Shown: in pieces, positions 29,738-38,363 of the stretch
How the letters are laid out: every line of letters starts with the position of its first letter
Position numbering within the stretch: the first letter of the stretch is position 1
DNA from: Streptomyces sp. NBC_00659
GTDB lineage: Bacteria; Actinomycetota; Actinomycetes; Streptomycetales; Streptomycetaceae
Direction: 5' to 3'
Length of the DNA stretch: 64,000 nucleotides
Assembly (NCBI RefSeq): GCF_036226925.1
Contig: NZ_CP109031.1
Span: 3,162,001-3,226,000, forward strand
Position numbers and translations under genes: made by a program
The notes under the pieces: model-generated
Database searches by the model: none
Seen by the model: only the letters and a program-made list of their open reading frames with translations
What the model was told of the DNA's origin: nothing

Positions 29738-29960
29738 CGGGCGCCGCACGCTCGGGCCGACGTCCTCCCGGCACCGTCGGCCCGTCCCGAGGGAGGCAGG
29801 GGCATCCCCCCGCGCCCGCCTCTGCCTCCCCCGAGACCCACACCCCTCACCACACACGACGCATCACGCACCCGCACCCGCACCCGCACCTCACCTCGGC
29901 GCACACCGCCCCGCCCCCGCCCCGGACACGGCACCGGATCAGCCCCGGCACGTGACCGGA

Positions 29961-32039
29961 TCAGCCTTGTGTCCGGCCTGCCCGGCCCACCGCGCGGACC
30001 GGCGGTTCCACACCCGCCCCGACCTGCTCCACGGGCGTCCGGGACCGCGGGCCGGTGAGGAGATACGTCAGCCCGAAGCCCGTGGCGACCACCGCCGCGC
30101 CGCCGCCGGCGTCCAGGACCCAGTGATTTCCGGTCGCCACGATCGAGGAGAGCGTCAGCAGCGGGTGCAGCAGGCCCAGCGCCTTCATCCACCACCGGGG
30201 TGCCAGCACCGCGATGACGACCCCGCACCACAGGGACCAGCCGAAGTGCAGCGAGGGCATCGCCGCGTACTGGTTGGTCAGCTCGGTCAGCGTGCCGTAG
30301 TCGGGCTTGGAGAAGTCCTGCACGCCGTGCACGGTGTCGATCACGCCGAGGCCCGGCATCAGGCGCGGCGGGGCGAGCGGGTAGAGCCAGAAGCCGACGA
30401 GGGCGAGGAGGGTGGCGAAGCCGAGGGCGGAGCGGGCCCAGCGGTGGTCCGCCGGGCGACGGACGTAGAGCACGGCGAGGATGGTGAGCGGGATGCCGAA
30501 GTGGAACGACTGGTAGTAGAAGTCGAAGAAATCCCTCAGGGCGGGGACCTGGACCACCGAGTGGTTGACCCAGTGCTCGACATCCAGGTGCAGGAACCGC
30601 TCGACGGCGAGGATCTGCTCGCCGTGGCGCTCGGCGGTGGCCCTGCCGCCGGAGTTGGTGCCGCCCGTCGCGGCCAGCCTGACCTGCTGGTAGGCGGAGT
30701 ACCCGACGCGGATCAGGAGCAGTTCGAGCAGCAGGTTCGTACGGGTGAGGACCCGGCCCGACGGCAGCAGCGGGACCCGCCTCCACCGGGTGGGGACGGG
30801 CGTCGCGTGGCCGGCGGGGACCGGGGCCCGGTAGTACGCGGACGTACGGGACAGGAACGGTACGACGATGGCGGCGGCCAGCGCGGCGATCAGCACGACG
30901 TTGTCGCGCAGCGGCTGGAGCACCGGCATGTCCGGCAGCATCATCCGGGCGGGCAGCGTCATGACCAGGACGACCGCGACGGGCCACACATAGCGGTCCG
31001 AGGCCTTGCGGCCGACCCGGCCGACGAGCGCGAGCAGCACCCACAGCACCTGGTGCTGCCAGGTGGTGGGCGAGACGGCGACGGCGACGCAGCCGGTCAC
31101 CGCGACGGCGAGCAGCAGCTGTCCGTCACGGGCGTAGCGCACCGCGCGGCGGAGTCCGACGAAGGCGACGGCCGCGCCGAGCGCCAGGAAGAGACCGACC
31201 TCCAGCGGCCCGGTGAGACCGAGCCGGAGGAGCGCGCCGTGCAGGGACTGGTTGGCGAGGTCGTCGGCGTCCTTGCCGAGGCCGACGCCCGCCAGGTGGT
31301 GCACCCAGTACGTGTTCGAGTCGTGCGGCATCGCGGCCCAGGCGAGCGCGGTGAGGGCGGCGAACGTGGCCCCGGTGGAGGCGGCGGCGCGGCGGCGGCC
31401 GGTGAACCAGAGAAGCGGCGTGAAGAGCAGCACGGTCGGCTGGAGGGCCGCCGCGAGCCCGATGAGGACCCCGCAGACGCGTTCCCCGCGGACGACGAAG
31501 CAGCCGAGCAGGACGAGCAGCACCGGGATGATGCTGGTCTGGCCGAGGTAGAGGGCGTTGCGTACGGGGAGCGACAGCATCAGCAGGCTGACGGCCACGG
31601 GCGCGGCGAGCAGTGACGTCCGCCGGCTCACGGGGGGCGGCAGGGCGCGGGCGGCCACCAGGCCGAGCGCCACGACGAGCAGCAGGGTGCCGAAGGTCCA
31701 GCCCCAGCCGAGGGCCTGTTCGGCCGACCGGGTGAGAGGTTTGAGGACGAGGCCGCCGAGCGGGGTGCCGGTGAACCGTGTCGAGTCGTACAGCGAGCCC
31801 TTCACGTGCAGTACGCCGTTCGGGCCGACCCAGGTCTCCAGATCCGTCAGCCGGTCCGCCTTGGGGGTGCTGAGGACGGCGGCGACCTGTCGTACGGCCA
31901 GTATCGCGGCGACGGCCCAGAGCCCGACGCGAAGGGCGCGCAGCCGTGCTCGCACCGTCTCCGGCGCTCCCACGAGGCTCTCGCCCGGTCGTCCGCCGTG
32001 CTCCACGTTCGCCACGCCTTGTCGACCCTCCTGACCCAT
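29961..32039 (-). CDS. GT87-like glycosyltransferase fused to PAP2 phosphatase-like domain
   Basis: This 692-aa polytopic membrane protein has two parts. The N-terminal ~400 residues resemble GT87 polyprenyl-phosphate-sugar transferases (LETWVGPNGVLHVKGSLYDS, then about ten helices). The C-terminal ~250 residues resemble the PAP2/inositolphosphotransferase group, with YAAMPSLHFGW and SIVATGNHWVLDAGGG supplying the phosphatase His and Asp. Such fusions occur in actinomycetes and are thought to act in envelope glycolipid or phospholipid synthesis, but the exact product is unknown. Start assigned at 32039; the Met is followed by a polar 30-aa tail. It is transcribed alone. Confidence 0.8.
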   Translation of the reverse strand: MGQEGRQGVANVEHGGRPGESLVGAPETVRARLRALRVGLWAVAAILAVRQVAAVLSTPKADRLTDLETWVGPNGVLHVKGSLYDSTRFTGTPLGGLVLKPLTRSAEQALGWGWTFGTLLLVVALGLVAARALPPPVSRRTSLLAAPVAVSLLMLSLPVRNALYLGQTSIIPVLLVLLGCFVVRGERVCGVLIGLAAALQPTVLLFTPLLWFTGRRRAAASTGATFAALTALAWAAMPHDSNTYWVHHLAGVGLGKDADDLANQSLHGALLRLGLTGPLEVGLFLALGAAVAFVGLRRAVRYARDGQLLLAVAVTGCVAVAVSPTTWQHQVLWVLLALVGRVGRKASDRYVWPVAVVLVMTLPARMMLPDMPVLQPLRDNVVLIAALAAAIVVPFLSRTSAYYRAPVPAGHATPVPTRWRRVPLLPSGRVLTRTNLLLELLLIRVGYSAYQQVRLAATGGTNSGGRATAERHGEQILAVERFLHLDVEHWVNHSVVQVPALRDFFDFYYQSFHFGIPLTILAVLYVRRPADHRWARSALGFATLLALVGFWLYPLAPPRLMPGLGVIDTVHGVQDFSKPDYGTLTELTNQYAAMPSLHFGWSLWCGVVIAVLAPRWWMKALGLLHPLLTLSSIVATGNHWVLDAGGGAAVVATGFGLTYLLTGPRSRTPVEQVGAGVEPPVRAVGRAGRTQG

Positions 32040-32459
32040 TGACCGGTCCGTGTCTCACAGATCCCTTATGTCAACCCATATCAGGACCTCGCGTGTCGCG
32101 GCCACCCTCGCCGGAAGGCGCGGGAACCCTCGATCGACCCGACAGCTTCTCCGCTTTTGTCCGAATGTCGACGGTCGGCGAAGGGGCCGGTTCCCCGCCT
32201 GCCTCGCGACATGGATCACAGACGAGCCTCCGCGGGGGCGGCTACGGCCGTCCCGTCGCGCCTGCGTACGCGGCCTTTATGTGCGCTGCGCGGCGGGCCG
32301 CATACACCACGTGACGGGCACGAACGGGCCTAAGGTCGCTTTTCGGCCCGCCTCCGGGTGGGCCGCCGGGTCCGCCCCGGGCGACCCACGGGTCACCTGT
32401 GCGAGCCCCCGGTCCGCCCCCGGGCGGACCCGTCCCTGTCCCCGGCGAAAGGAAGGCCC
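32040..32459. other. Intergenic region between divergent genes
   Basis: About 420 bases separate the GT87-PAP2 gene from the MHS transporter. The part near 32060-32090 is relatively AT-rich (TTATGTCAACCCATATCAGG) and could hold promoters. No operator, RNA or gene was recognised. Confidence 0.4.
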
Positions 32460-33845
32460 TTGCCGACCGCGACCCCGACAGCCCCCGCCGTACGCCTCCC
32501 CGATCCCGCCCGCCCCGTCTCCCCCGAGGTCACCGTCACCGACCCCGCGCTGGTCAGGCGCGCCGTGAAGGCGGCGGCGCTCGGCAACGCGATGGAATGG
32601 TTCGACTTCGGCGTCTACAGCTACATCGCGGTGACCCTGGGCAAGGTCTTCTTCCCCTCGGGCAACCCGACCGCCCAGCTCCTCGCGACCTTCGGCGCCT
32701 TCGCCGCGGCCTTCCTCGTCCGCCCGCTCGGCGGCATGGTCTTCGGCCCGCTCGGCGACCGGATCGGCCGCCAGAAGGTCCTCGCCCTCACCATGATCAT
32801 GATGGCGGCCGGCACCTTCGCCATCGGTCTGATCCCGTCGTACGCCACGATCGGCGTCGGCGCTCCGGTCCTGCTGCTCGCGGCCCGTCTGGTGCAGGGC
32901 TTCTCCACCGGCGGCGAGTACGCGGGCGCCTCGACCTTCATCGCCGAGTACGCGCCCGACAAGAGGCGCGGCTTCTTCGGAAGCTGGCTGGAGTTCGGCA
33001 CGCTGGCCGGATACATCGGCGGCGCGGGTCTGGTGACCCTCATGACCGCCCTGCTGTCCACCGACGACCTGCTGTCCTGGGGCTGGCGCGTCCCGTTCCT
33101 GATCGCGGGCCCGATGGGCATCGTCGGCCTGTATCTGCGGATGCGGCTTGAGGAGACCCCGGCGTTCGCCGCGGAGCTCGAGAAGTCCGAGGCGGGCCGC
33201 CCCAAGGTGCCGCTGCGTGAGATGGTCACCGGCCAGTGGCGCACCCTGCTGCTGTGCATGGGCCTGGTGCTGGTCTTCAACGTCACCGACTACATGCTGC
33301 TGTCCTACATGCCGAGCTACCTGACCAGCGAGCTCAAGTACGACGAGACGCACGGTCTGCTCGTGGTCCTCGGCGTGATGGCGCTGATGATGGTCGTGCA
33401 GCCGTTCGCGGGCGCCCTGACCGACCGGATCGGCCGCCGCCCGGTGATCGCCGCGGGCTGCGCCGGCTTCCTCGCCCTGTCCGTGCCGGCCCTGCTGCTG
33501 ATCCGTCAGGGCAGTCTGCTCGCCGTCGCGCTCGGCATGGGCGCGCTCGGCCTGCTGCTGGTCTGCTTCACGGCCGCGATGCCCGCCGCGCTCCCGGCGC
33601 TCTTCCCGACACGGGTCCGCTACGGCTCGCTCTCGATCGGCTTCAACGTCTCCGTCTCGCTCTTCGGTGGAACGACCCCGCTGGTCGTCACCGCCCTCAT
33701 CGGAGCGACCGGGAACATGATGATGCCCGCGTACTACATGATGGCCGCGGCCGTGATCGGCGGTGCGGCGGTCTGGTTCATGACGGAGTCCGCGGGCCGG
33801 CCCCTGCCGGGCTCGGCGCCCGCCGTGGAACCCGCGAGCCACTGA
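32460..33845 (+). CDS. MHS-family metabolite:H+ symporter (ProP/KgtP-like MFS)
   Basis: This 461-aa transporter has the metabolite-H+-symporter hallmarks: AALGNAMEWFDFGVYSYIAV at the first helix, GDRIGRQKVL and later TDRIGRRPV as motif A copies, and VQGFSTGGEYAGASTF in the fourth/fifth helix. Family members import compatible solutes or dicarboxylates. The start is a TTG at 32460 with GAAAGGAAGG immediately before; no ATG or GTG with a ribosome site exists nearby. Substrate not resolvable. Confidence 0.85.
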   Translation: MPTATPTAPAVRLPDPARPVSPEVTVTDPALVRRAVKAAALGNAMEWFDFGVYSYIAVTLGKVFFPSGNPTAQLLATFGAFAAAFLVRPLGGMVFGPLGDRIGRQKVLALTMIMMAAGTFAIGLIPSYATIGVGAPVLLLAARLVQGFSTGGEYAGASTFIAEYAPDKRRGFFGSWLEFGTLAGYIGGAGLVTLMTALLSTDDLLSWGWRVPFLIAGPMGIVGLYLRMRLEETPAFAAELEKSEAGRPKVPLREMVTGQWRTLLLCMGLVLVFNVTDYMLLSYMPSYLTSELKYDETHGLLVVLGVMALMMVVQPFAGALTDRIGRRPVIAAGCAGFLALSVPALLLIRQGSLLAVALGMGALGLLLVCFTAAMPAALPALFPTRVRYGSLSIGFNVSVSLFGGTTPLVVTALIGATGNMMMPAYYMMAAAVIGGAAVWFMTESAGRPLPGSAPAVEPASH

Positions 33846-33968
33846 CATCCGCGAGGCCCGAAGGCCGTCGGCGCGGCACCGATCCCGCTGGCACGCGGGA
33901 GCGCCGACGGCTAGGTTCGGATCCGGAAGTCCTTAGCGCATCTAAATAGGCTGAGAAAGGCCCGGTGC

Positions 33969-34640
33969 ATGAGCGAGTCGCAGCTCTGGAACGACGTCGA
34001 CGACCACTTCACCAACCTCCTGGCCCCCGCCGACGAGATCCTCGCCGCCGCGCTGCACGACAGCGACGCGGCCGGACTGCCCCCCATCAACGTCGCGCCG
34101 AGCCACGGGAAGCTGCTCCGGCTGATCGCCGAGATCCAGGGCGCCCGCCGCATCCTGGAGATCGGCACGCTCGGCGGTTACAGCACGATCTGGATGGGCC
34201 GCGCGCTGCCGGCCGACGGTCGGCTGATCACCCTCGAGTACGACCCCCGGCACGCCGAGGTCGCCCGCGGCAACCTCGCACGGGCGGGCCTCGACAAGAT
34301 CGCCGAGGTGCGGGTGGGTCCCGCCCTGGAGACCCTGCCGAAGCTGGCGGACGAGAATCCGGAGCCGTTCGACCTCGTCTTCATCGACGCGGACAAGGTG
34401 AACAACCCCCACTACGTCGAGTGGGCGGTCCGGCTCACCCGGCCCGGCAGCGTGATCGTCCTCGACAACGTGGTCCGCGGCGGAGCGGTCATCGACGGGT
34501 CGAGCACCGACCCGAGCGTGGTGGGCACCCGGGCCGCGCTCGAACTGATCGCCTCCCACCCGAAGTTGAACGGCACGGCGCTGCAGACGGTGGGCATCAA
34601 GGGGTACGACGGGTTCGCCCTGGCCCGCGTGGAAGCCTGA
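33969..34640 (+). CDS. O-methyltransferase family 3 (CCoAOMT-like)
   Basis: This 223-aa protein has ILEIGTLGGYSTIWMGRALP (~residues 62-81), LITLEYDPRHAEVARGNL, LVFIDADKVNNPHYVEWA and VLDNVVRGGAV. These are the SAM-binding, metal-binding and active-site blocks of divalent-cation-dependent catechol/caffeoyl-CoA O-methyltransferases. The Asp of FIDADK and DN of LDNVV are the metal ligands. AGAAAGG precedes the ATG. Acceptor unknown; it stands as a single gene. Confidence 0.88.
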   Translation: MSESQLWNDVDDHFTNLLAPADEILAAALHDSDAAGLPPINVAPSHGKLLRLIAEIQGARRILEIGTLGGYSTIWMGRALPADGRLITLEYDPRHAEVARGNLARAGLDKIAEVRVGPALETLPKLADENPEPFDLVFIDADKVNNPHYVEWAVRLTRPGSVIVLDNVVRGGAVIDGSSTDPSVVGTRAALELIASHPKLNGTALQTVGIKGYDGFALARVEA

Positions 34641-34681
34641 CCCCCGGTCCCGCCCCGCAGCGCCGCAGCGCCGCACCGGCC

Positions 34682-35077
34682 CTAGAGCTCGTGGTAGAAG
34701 CCCACGTTCACGGTGTTGGGCCCGGTGCGGTCCTGGATGACGAGTTCACCGGAGCCGCCCGCCGGGAGTCTGGCCGTCCCGCCGTACGGAAGCGGCTGGG
34801 GCTGCAGTCCCGTCAGGATCAGCCGGACCTCGGAGGACGGCTCCGCGTGGGAACCCCGGAGCCAGGTGACCTGCCAGGAGCCGTCCGGGCCGCACTGGAA
34901 CTCCAGGTGGACCCGGGAGACGAACAGCCAGTCGTCGGGGGTCGCGAGACGGCACACGGCCCGGTCCCTGCCCACCCGCAGCATGGCTCCGGGATCGCTC
35001 GGCGCGTCGGCCATCTGCATCCCGGCCGTCGCTCCGGCGTCCCCTCCGGACACCGAGGCCATGGTGAGTTCGAGCAA
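34682..35077 (-). CDS. FHA-domain protein
   Basis: This ~131-aa protein has a forkhead-associated fold: LRVGRDRAVCRLATPDDWLF then VSRVHLEFQ, where the GR and SRxH motifs bind phosphothreonine peptides. The TTG at 35077 has GAAGGAG at ideal spacing; ATG at 35062 is the alternative. Small stand-alone FHA proteins in Streptomyces usually read Ser/Thr kinase signals. Convergent with the O-methyltransferase, divergent from the DUF1992 gene. Confidence 0.78.
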   Translation of the reverse strand: MLELTMASVSGGDAGATAGMQMADAPSDPGAMLRVGRDRAVCRLATPDDWLFVSRVHLEFQCGPDGSWQVTWLRGSHAEPSSEVRLILTGLQPQPLPYGGTARLPAGGSGELVIQDRTGPNTVNVGFYHEL

Positions 35078-35197
35078 CGCGCGCTCCTTCGTGAGGTGCT
35101 GGTCCGATTGTCCCGCCGGGGAACGTCGTTGCCCCGTCGCCGCCGCATGATAATTCGACCTTTCCCCTCGCCGTGTGACCTCCGGCACAATGGACTC

Positions 35198-35710
35198 ATG
35201 ACCGAGCGCAAGCCACCCGGTGTCAGCTTCGAGTCCTGGGTCGACCGACAGATCCGCCAGGCGGAGGCCCGCGGCGAATTCACGGAACTCCCCGGCGCGG
35301 GCAAGCCGCTGCCGGAGGTCACCGACACCCCGTACGACGAACTCTGGTGGATCAAGCGGAAGATGGCCCGCGAGGGTCTGTCGGTCCTGCCTCCCACACT
35401 GGCCCTGCGCAAGGAGGCGGAGGACGTGCTGGCGGCGATTCCCGCGCTTCCTTCGGAGCGGGCGGTACGGCGGGCGGTCGAGGACATCAACGCCAAGATC
35501 CGCGAGGTCATGTTCAAGCCGCCGCCCGGGCCTCCGCTCGGGCTCAAGCCGTACGACGTGGAGAAGATCGTCGGGGAGTGGCGCACGGCCCGCGAGAGCC
35601 CGGCCCCCGGCGGCCCGGGGCCCGACGGCCCGGGGCCCGACGGCCCGGGGCCCGACGGCCCGGGGCCCGACGGCCCGGGGCCCGACGGCCCGGGGCCCGA
35701 CGAGCGGTGA
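35198..35710 (+). CDS. DUF1992 (DnaJ-homologue subfamily C 28-like) protein with GPGPD tail
   Basis: This 170-aa protein's first ~125 residues fit DUF1992: ESWVDRQIRQAEARGEFTEL, LPGAGKPLP and DELWWIKRKMAREGLSVLPP. The last ~40 residues are six or seven GPGPD repeats encoded by an exact 15-bp tandem repeat, giving a collagen- or PPII-like tail not part of the family. Function unknown; related domains occur fused to J-domains. ATG at 35198. Confidence 0.85.
   Translation: MTERKPPGVSFESWVDRQIRQAEARGEFTELPGAGKPLPEVTDTPYDELWWIKRKMAREGLSVLPPTLALRKEAEDVLAAIPALPSERAVRRAVEDINAKIREVMFKPPPGPPLGLKPYDVEKIVGEWRTARESPAPGGPGPDGPGPDGPGPDGPGPDGPGPDGPGPDER
35611..35700. repeat. Six exact 15-bp tandem repeats (GPGPD-coding)
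   Basis: The unit CGGCCCGGGGCCCGA occurs six times without a change. Length is a multiple of three, so copy number can vary without a frameshift. Perfect identity implies recent expansion or active slippage. Confidence 0.9.
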
Positions 35711-35973
35711 GATACCGGCTCCGCGTGAGCCGGGGCGGACGGCGGAACGCCGGAGGCGGTCCGGCCGGAACCGTCGGCACCGTCGGCACGAGGAACCCCG
35801 CGGCCGCCCCCGGACGCGACCGAACGGCGGGACGAACCTGAGCCCGACGGGCCGACGGGCCGACGGGGAGCCTGCGTCTGGCGCGGTGAGGCGGCGCGAA
35901 GGGCGTGAGGCCGCGTCCCGGGGCATGGTCCGGGACGCGGCCTCACTTCACCGGGGAGGGTGTCGGAGCGGGA

Positions 35974-36768
35974 TCAGAGCCGCAGGAGCCGCTCGGTCAT
36001 CTCGCGGTAGTCCCGCAGGGCGAGCCGGAGCCGCTCGGTGTCGGGATCCGTCGTCTTGCCCTCGCCGCCGGACTGCCAGGACGTACGCAGGGCGCGCCGC
36101 CGCCGGGTCACGGCTTCCGTGAACCGGCCCGCGAGTTCCTCCAGCACGTGGTCGGCCTCCTCGACGGAAGCCTGCGGCCCGTCGATGAACCCGCCGACCG
36201 CGTGCCGCATCCGCAACGAGAACTTGTCGTGCTCGTCCAGCGGCAGCATCCGCTCGTCCCGCCCGGCGGAGTCGTCCGCACGGTCCGGGGTGTCCGCCGA
36301 GCCGCCCCTGAGGGCTCCCCCGGCGTCACGGGGCACGGGGCGCGGCCCGGGGCCTTCGGGGGCCCCGGACGCGCGGGATGCGGGGCCGGCGCCCGTACGC
36401 CCCGCACGGCCGTCGCCCGGAGCCTCTCGCTCGTCGATGTCGGCGCCCGTCGTCGCGCGGGCCGTCCCACCGGTCCCGGCCGGACGGACTGCCCGGTCGT
36501 CACGGTCGGCGGCACGGCCGCCGTTCCTGTCCGGGGCGCCGTTCCTGTCCGGGGCACCGTTCCTGTCGGGGGTGCCCGGAGCGGTCTCGGTGGGCGCGGG
36601 CTCCACCTGGCCCTTCAGTGCCTCGCGGCGCGACACGTCCTCGGCCTCTCCGCGGTTCTCGTCCGCCCGGTCGTCCGAGGAACGCCCGGCGGGTACCGGG
36701 GTCACACGGCCCTTCATGGCAGCGGCCTCGCGGGACGGGGTCCGCTCGGGATCCTGTTCTGGCTTCAT
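35974..36768 (-). CDS. Hypothetical charged protein, paralogue of its upstream neighbour
   Basis: This 264-aa protein has a long acidic/basic low-complexity N-terminal part, including GAPDRN repeats at ~75-88. The C-terminal ~90-aa helical domain reads DKFSLRMRHAVGGFIDGPQA then SVEEADHVLEELAGRF. That domain aligns with residues ~90-125 of the next gene (RYAAGWTAAQERFVDSPREAVTEADRLLGELAG). I chose ATG at 36768 with AAGAAGGTGAG upstream; a TTG at 36786 overlaps the neighbour's stop. Function unknown; the pair probably work together. Confidence 0.65.
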   Translation of the reverse strand: MKPEQDPERTPSREAAAMKGRVTPVPAGRSSDDRADENRGEAEDVSRREALKGQVEPAPTETAPGTPDRNGAPDRNGAPDRNGGRAADRDDRAVRPAGTGGTARATTGADIDEREAPGDGRAGRTGAGPASRASGAPEGPGPRPVPRDAGGALRGGSADTPDRADDSAGRDERMLPLDEHDKFSLRMRHAVGGFIDGPQASVEEADHVLEELAGRFTEAVTRRRRALRTSWQSGGEGKTTDPDTERLRLALRDYREMTERLLRL

Positions 36769-36782
36769 GGTGCTCACCTTCT

Positions 36783-37658
36783 TCAACTCCCCTTCGCCTG
36801 ACGCCTGGTGAAGGACCAGGGAAGGTGGGAGCGAGTGTCGGGGGTGGAGGTCCTGGTGCTGTTCTCACTGCTCGCGCCGCTCTCGGCGCTCTCCGTGTGC
36901 CCGGTGCTCTCGGCGCGCCCGGTGCGCTCCGTCGGCTCCGTCGGCTCGGTGTGCCCGGCGCTCGCCGGCGTCGGCTCGGGCTCGGCGCGCCGGGCGTCCT
37001 TGGTCAGGGCGAACCGCTTGCTGCGCTCCGGACGGGCGGCCTGGGGCTCGCTCACGTCGTCCGTGTCGCGCGCCCGGCCGGGCGAGGTGTCCTCGCGGGT
37101 CGGGGTCAGCAGGTCGTCGAAGAGGTCGCGGGCCTCCAGCATGGCCTCGCGCAGCTTCTCGGTGTCGACGCCGCCGTTCCCGTTGCCGTTCCCGCCGGTG
37201 CGGGCCAGTGCGGCCCGGTGCACGCGGCGGTAGCCGTGGACGTGGTGTCCGTGGTGGACGGAGAGCGCGGACACCTGCTCCTCGTAACGGTCCCCGTCGG
37301 GGAATCCACGTGCTCCGGCCAGCTCGCCGAGCAGCCGGTCGGCCTCGGTCACCGCCTCCCGGGGCGAGTCGACGAAGCGTTCCTGGGCGGCCGTCCAGCC
37401 TGCCGCGTACCGTTCCCTGGCCGCGGGTTCCAGCGGCCGCGCCCGCAGTGCGCCGTGCCGCTTCACCCGCTCGTTGAGGTCGCGTTCGGCGGCCTGGGTG
37501 TCGCCGTCGTGCCGGGCGACGGTCCGGTCGTACTCCGGTCCGAAGCGTCGCCGCAGGGAGCGCCCGCCCGGCGGCCTTCGGGCGCGGAGGATGAGGGCGG
37601 CCGCGACAACGGCAACGGCCGCCACGATGATCAGAGCGATGATCACGCCTGTGGACAT
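36783..37658 (-). CDS. Membrane-anchored protein with coiled helical domain
   Basis: This 291-aa protein has one N-terminal membrane helix (~residues 4-26, GVIIALIIVAAVAVVAAALIL) followed by RARRPPGGRSLRRRFGPEY. A helical region shares a motif with the downstream paralogue, and a His-rich patch HHGHHVHGYRRVH lies near 145. The tail is a Thr/Glu/Ser-rich repeat region. The FGPEYDRTV...AERDL pattern occurs in a Streptomyces secreted/membrane family of unknown role. ATG at 37658 chosen so that the helix begins directly; the frame is open further upstream. Confidence 0.65.
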   Translation of the reverse strand: MSTGVIIALIIVAAVAVVAAALILRARRPPGGRSLRRRFGPEYDRTVARHDGDTQAAERDLNERVKRHGALRARPLEPAARERYAAGWTAAQERFVDSPREAVTEADRLLGELAGARGFPDGDRYEEQVSALSVHHGHHVHGYRRVHRAALARTGGNGNGNGGVDTEKLREAMLEARDLFDDLLTPTREDTSPGRARDTDDVSEPQAARPERSKRFALTKDARRAEPEPTPASAGHTEPTEPTERTGRAESTGHTESAESGASSENSTRTSTPDTRSHLPWSFTRRQAKGS

Positions 37659-37829
37659 GGGTGCCTTCCCGGGTTCTCGACCCAACGGGCCGGTTCCTGG
37701 ACCGGGTTGCCCGGAACCCGCTCCTCAAACGGCCCCCGTGCCGTCGCGAGCCGTCAACGCCCCTTCCTCGTCGCACTGTTCGGCCGAGCTCGTTATCCGG
37801 TTGCGCGCCGGGGGCGGCGCCCACCGACA

Positions 37830-38360
37830 ATGGCGCCCATGACCCGATCACCTTCCGGCACACAGGACTCCTGGAGCGTGGCCCCGGAACCCTTCGACTC
37901 CCCTGCCGCCCAAGCCCTGTGGCGGGCGTACTACACGGAGCTCAGCGACCGGTGGTACCAGGTGCACGAAGGGCGCACGACGGATCCCGACGAACTGGAG
38001 CGGGAGATCGCCGCGCAGACGGGCACCGAGTTCACCTTGCCGGCGGGGGTGCTGCTGGTCGCCCGCCACGACGGTGAGCCCGGCGGCACGGCGGGGGTGC
38101 GGATGCTCGACGCCACGACGGGCGAGCTGAAACGGGTCTTCGTCCGCGCGGACCTGCGCGGCAAGGGCGCGGCCCCGCTCCTGCTGGCGGCCGCCGAGAC
38201 GGCCGCCCGTGACCTGGGCGCCCGGCGGCTCGTCCTCGACACCCGCTCCGACCTCGTCGAGGCGCGGGCCCTGTACGCCCGGCACGGGTACCAGGAGACC
38301 CCGGCGCACAACGACGAGACCTACGCCGAACACTGGTTCCGGAAGGACCTGGCCGGCTGA
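37830..38360 (+). CDS. GNAT-family N-acetyltransferase
   Basis: This 176-aa protein (or 173 from ATG 37839) has the GNAT acetyl-CoA block LKRVFVRADLRGKGAAPLLLAAAE (R/Q-x-x-G-x-A type, here RGKGAAP) and RRLVLDTRSDLVEARALYARHGY. It transfers an acetyl group to an amine; substrate unknown. Convergent with the EmrB-type exporter, leaving only 3 bases between the stops. Confidence 0.85.
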   Translation: MAPMTRSPSGTQDSWSVAPEPFDSPAAQALWRAYYTELSDRWYQVHEGRTTDPDELEREIAAQTGTEFTLPAGVLLVARHDGEPGGTAGVRMLDATTGELKRVFVRADLRGKGAAPLLLAAAETAARDLGARRLVLDTRSDLVEARALYARHGYQETPAHNDETYAEHWFRKDLAG

Positions 38361-38363
38361 CGC

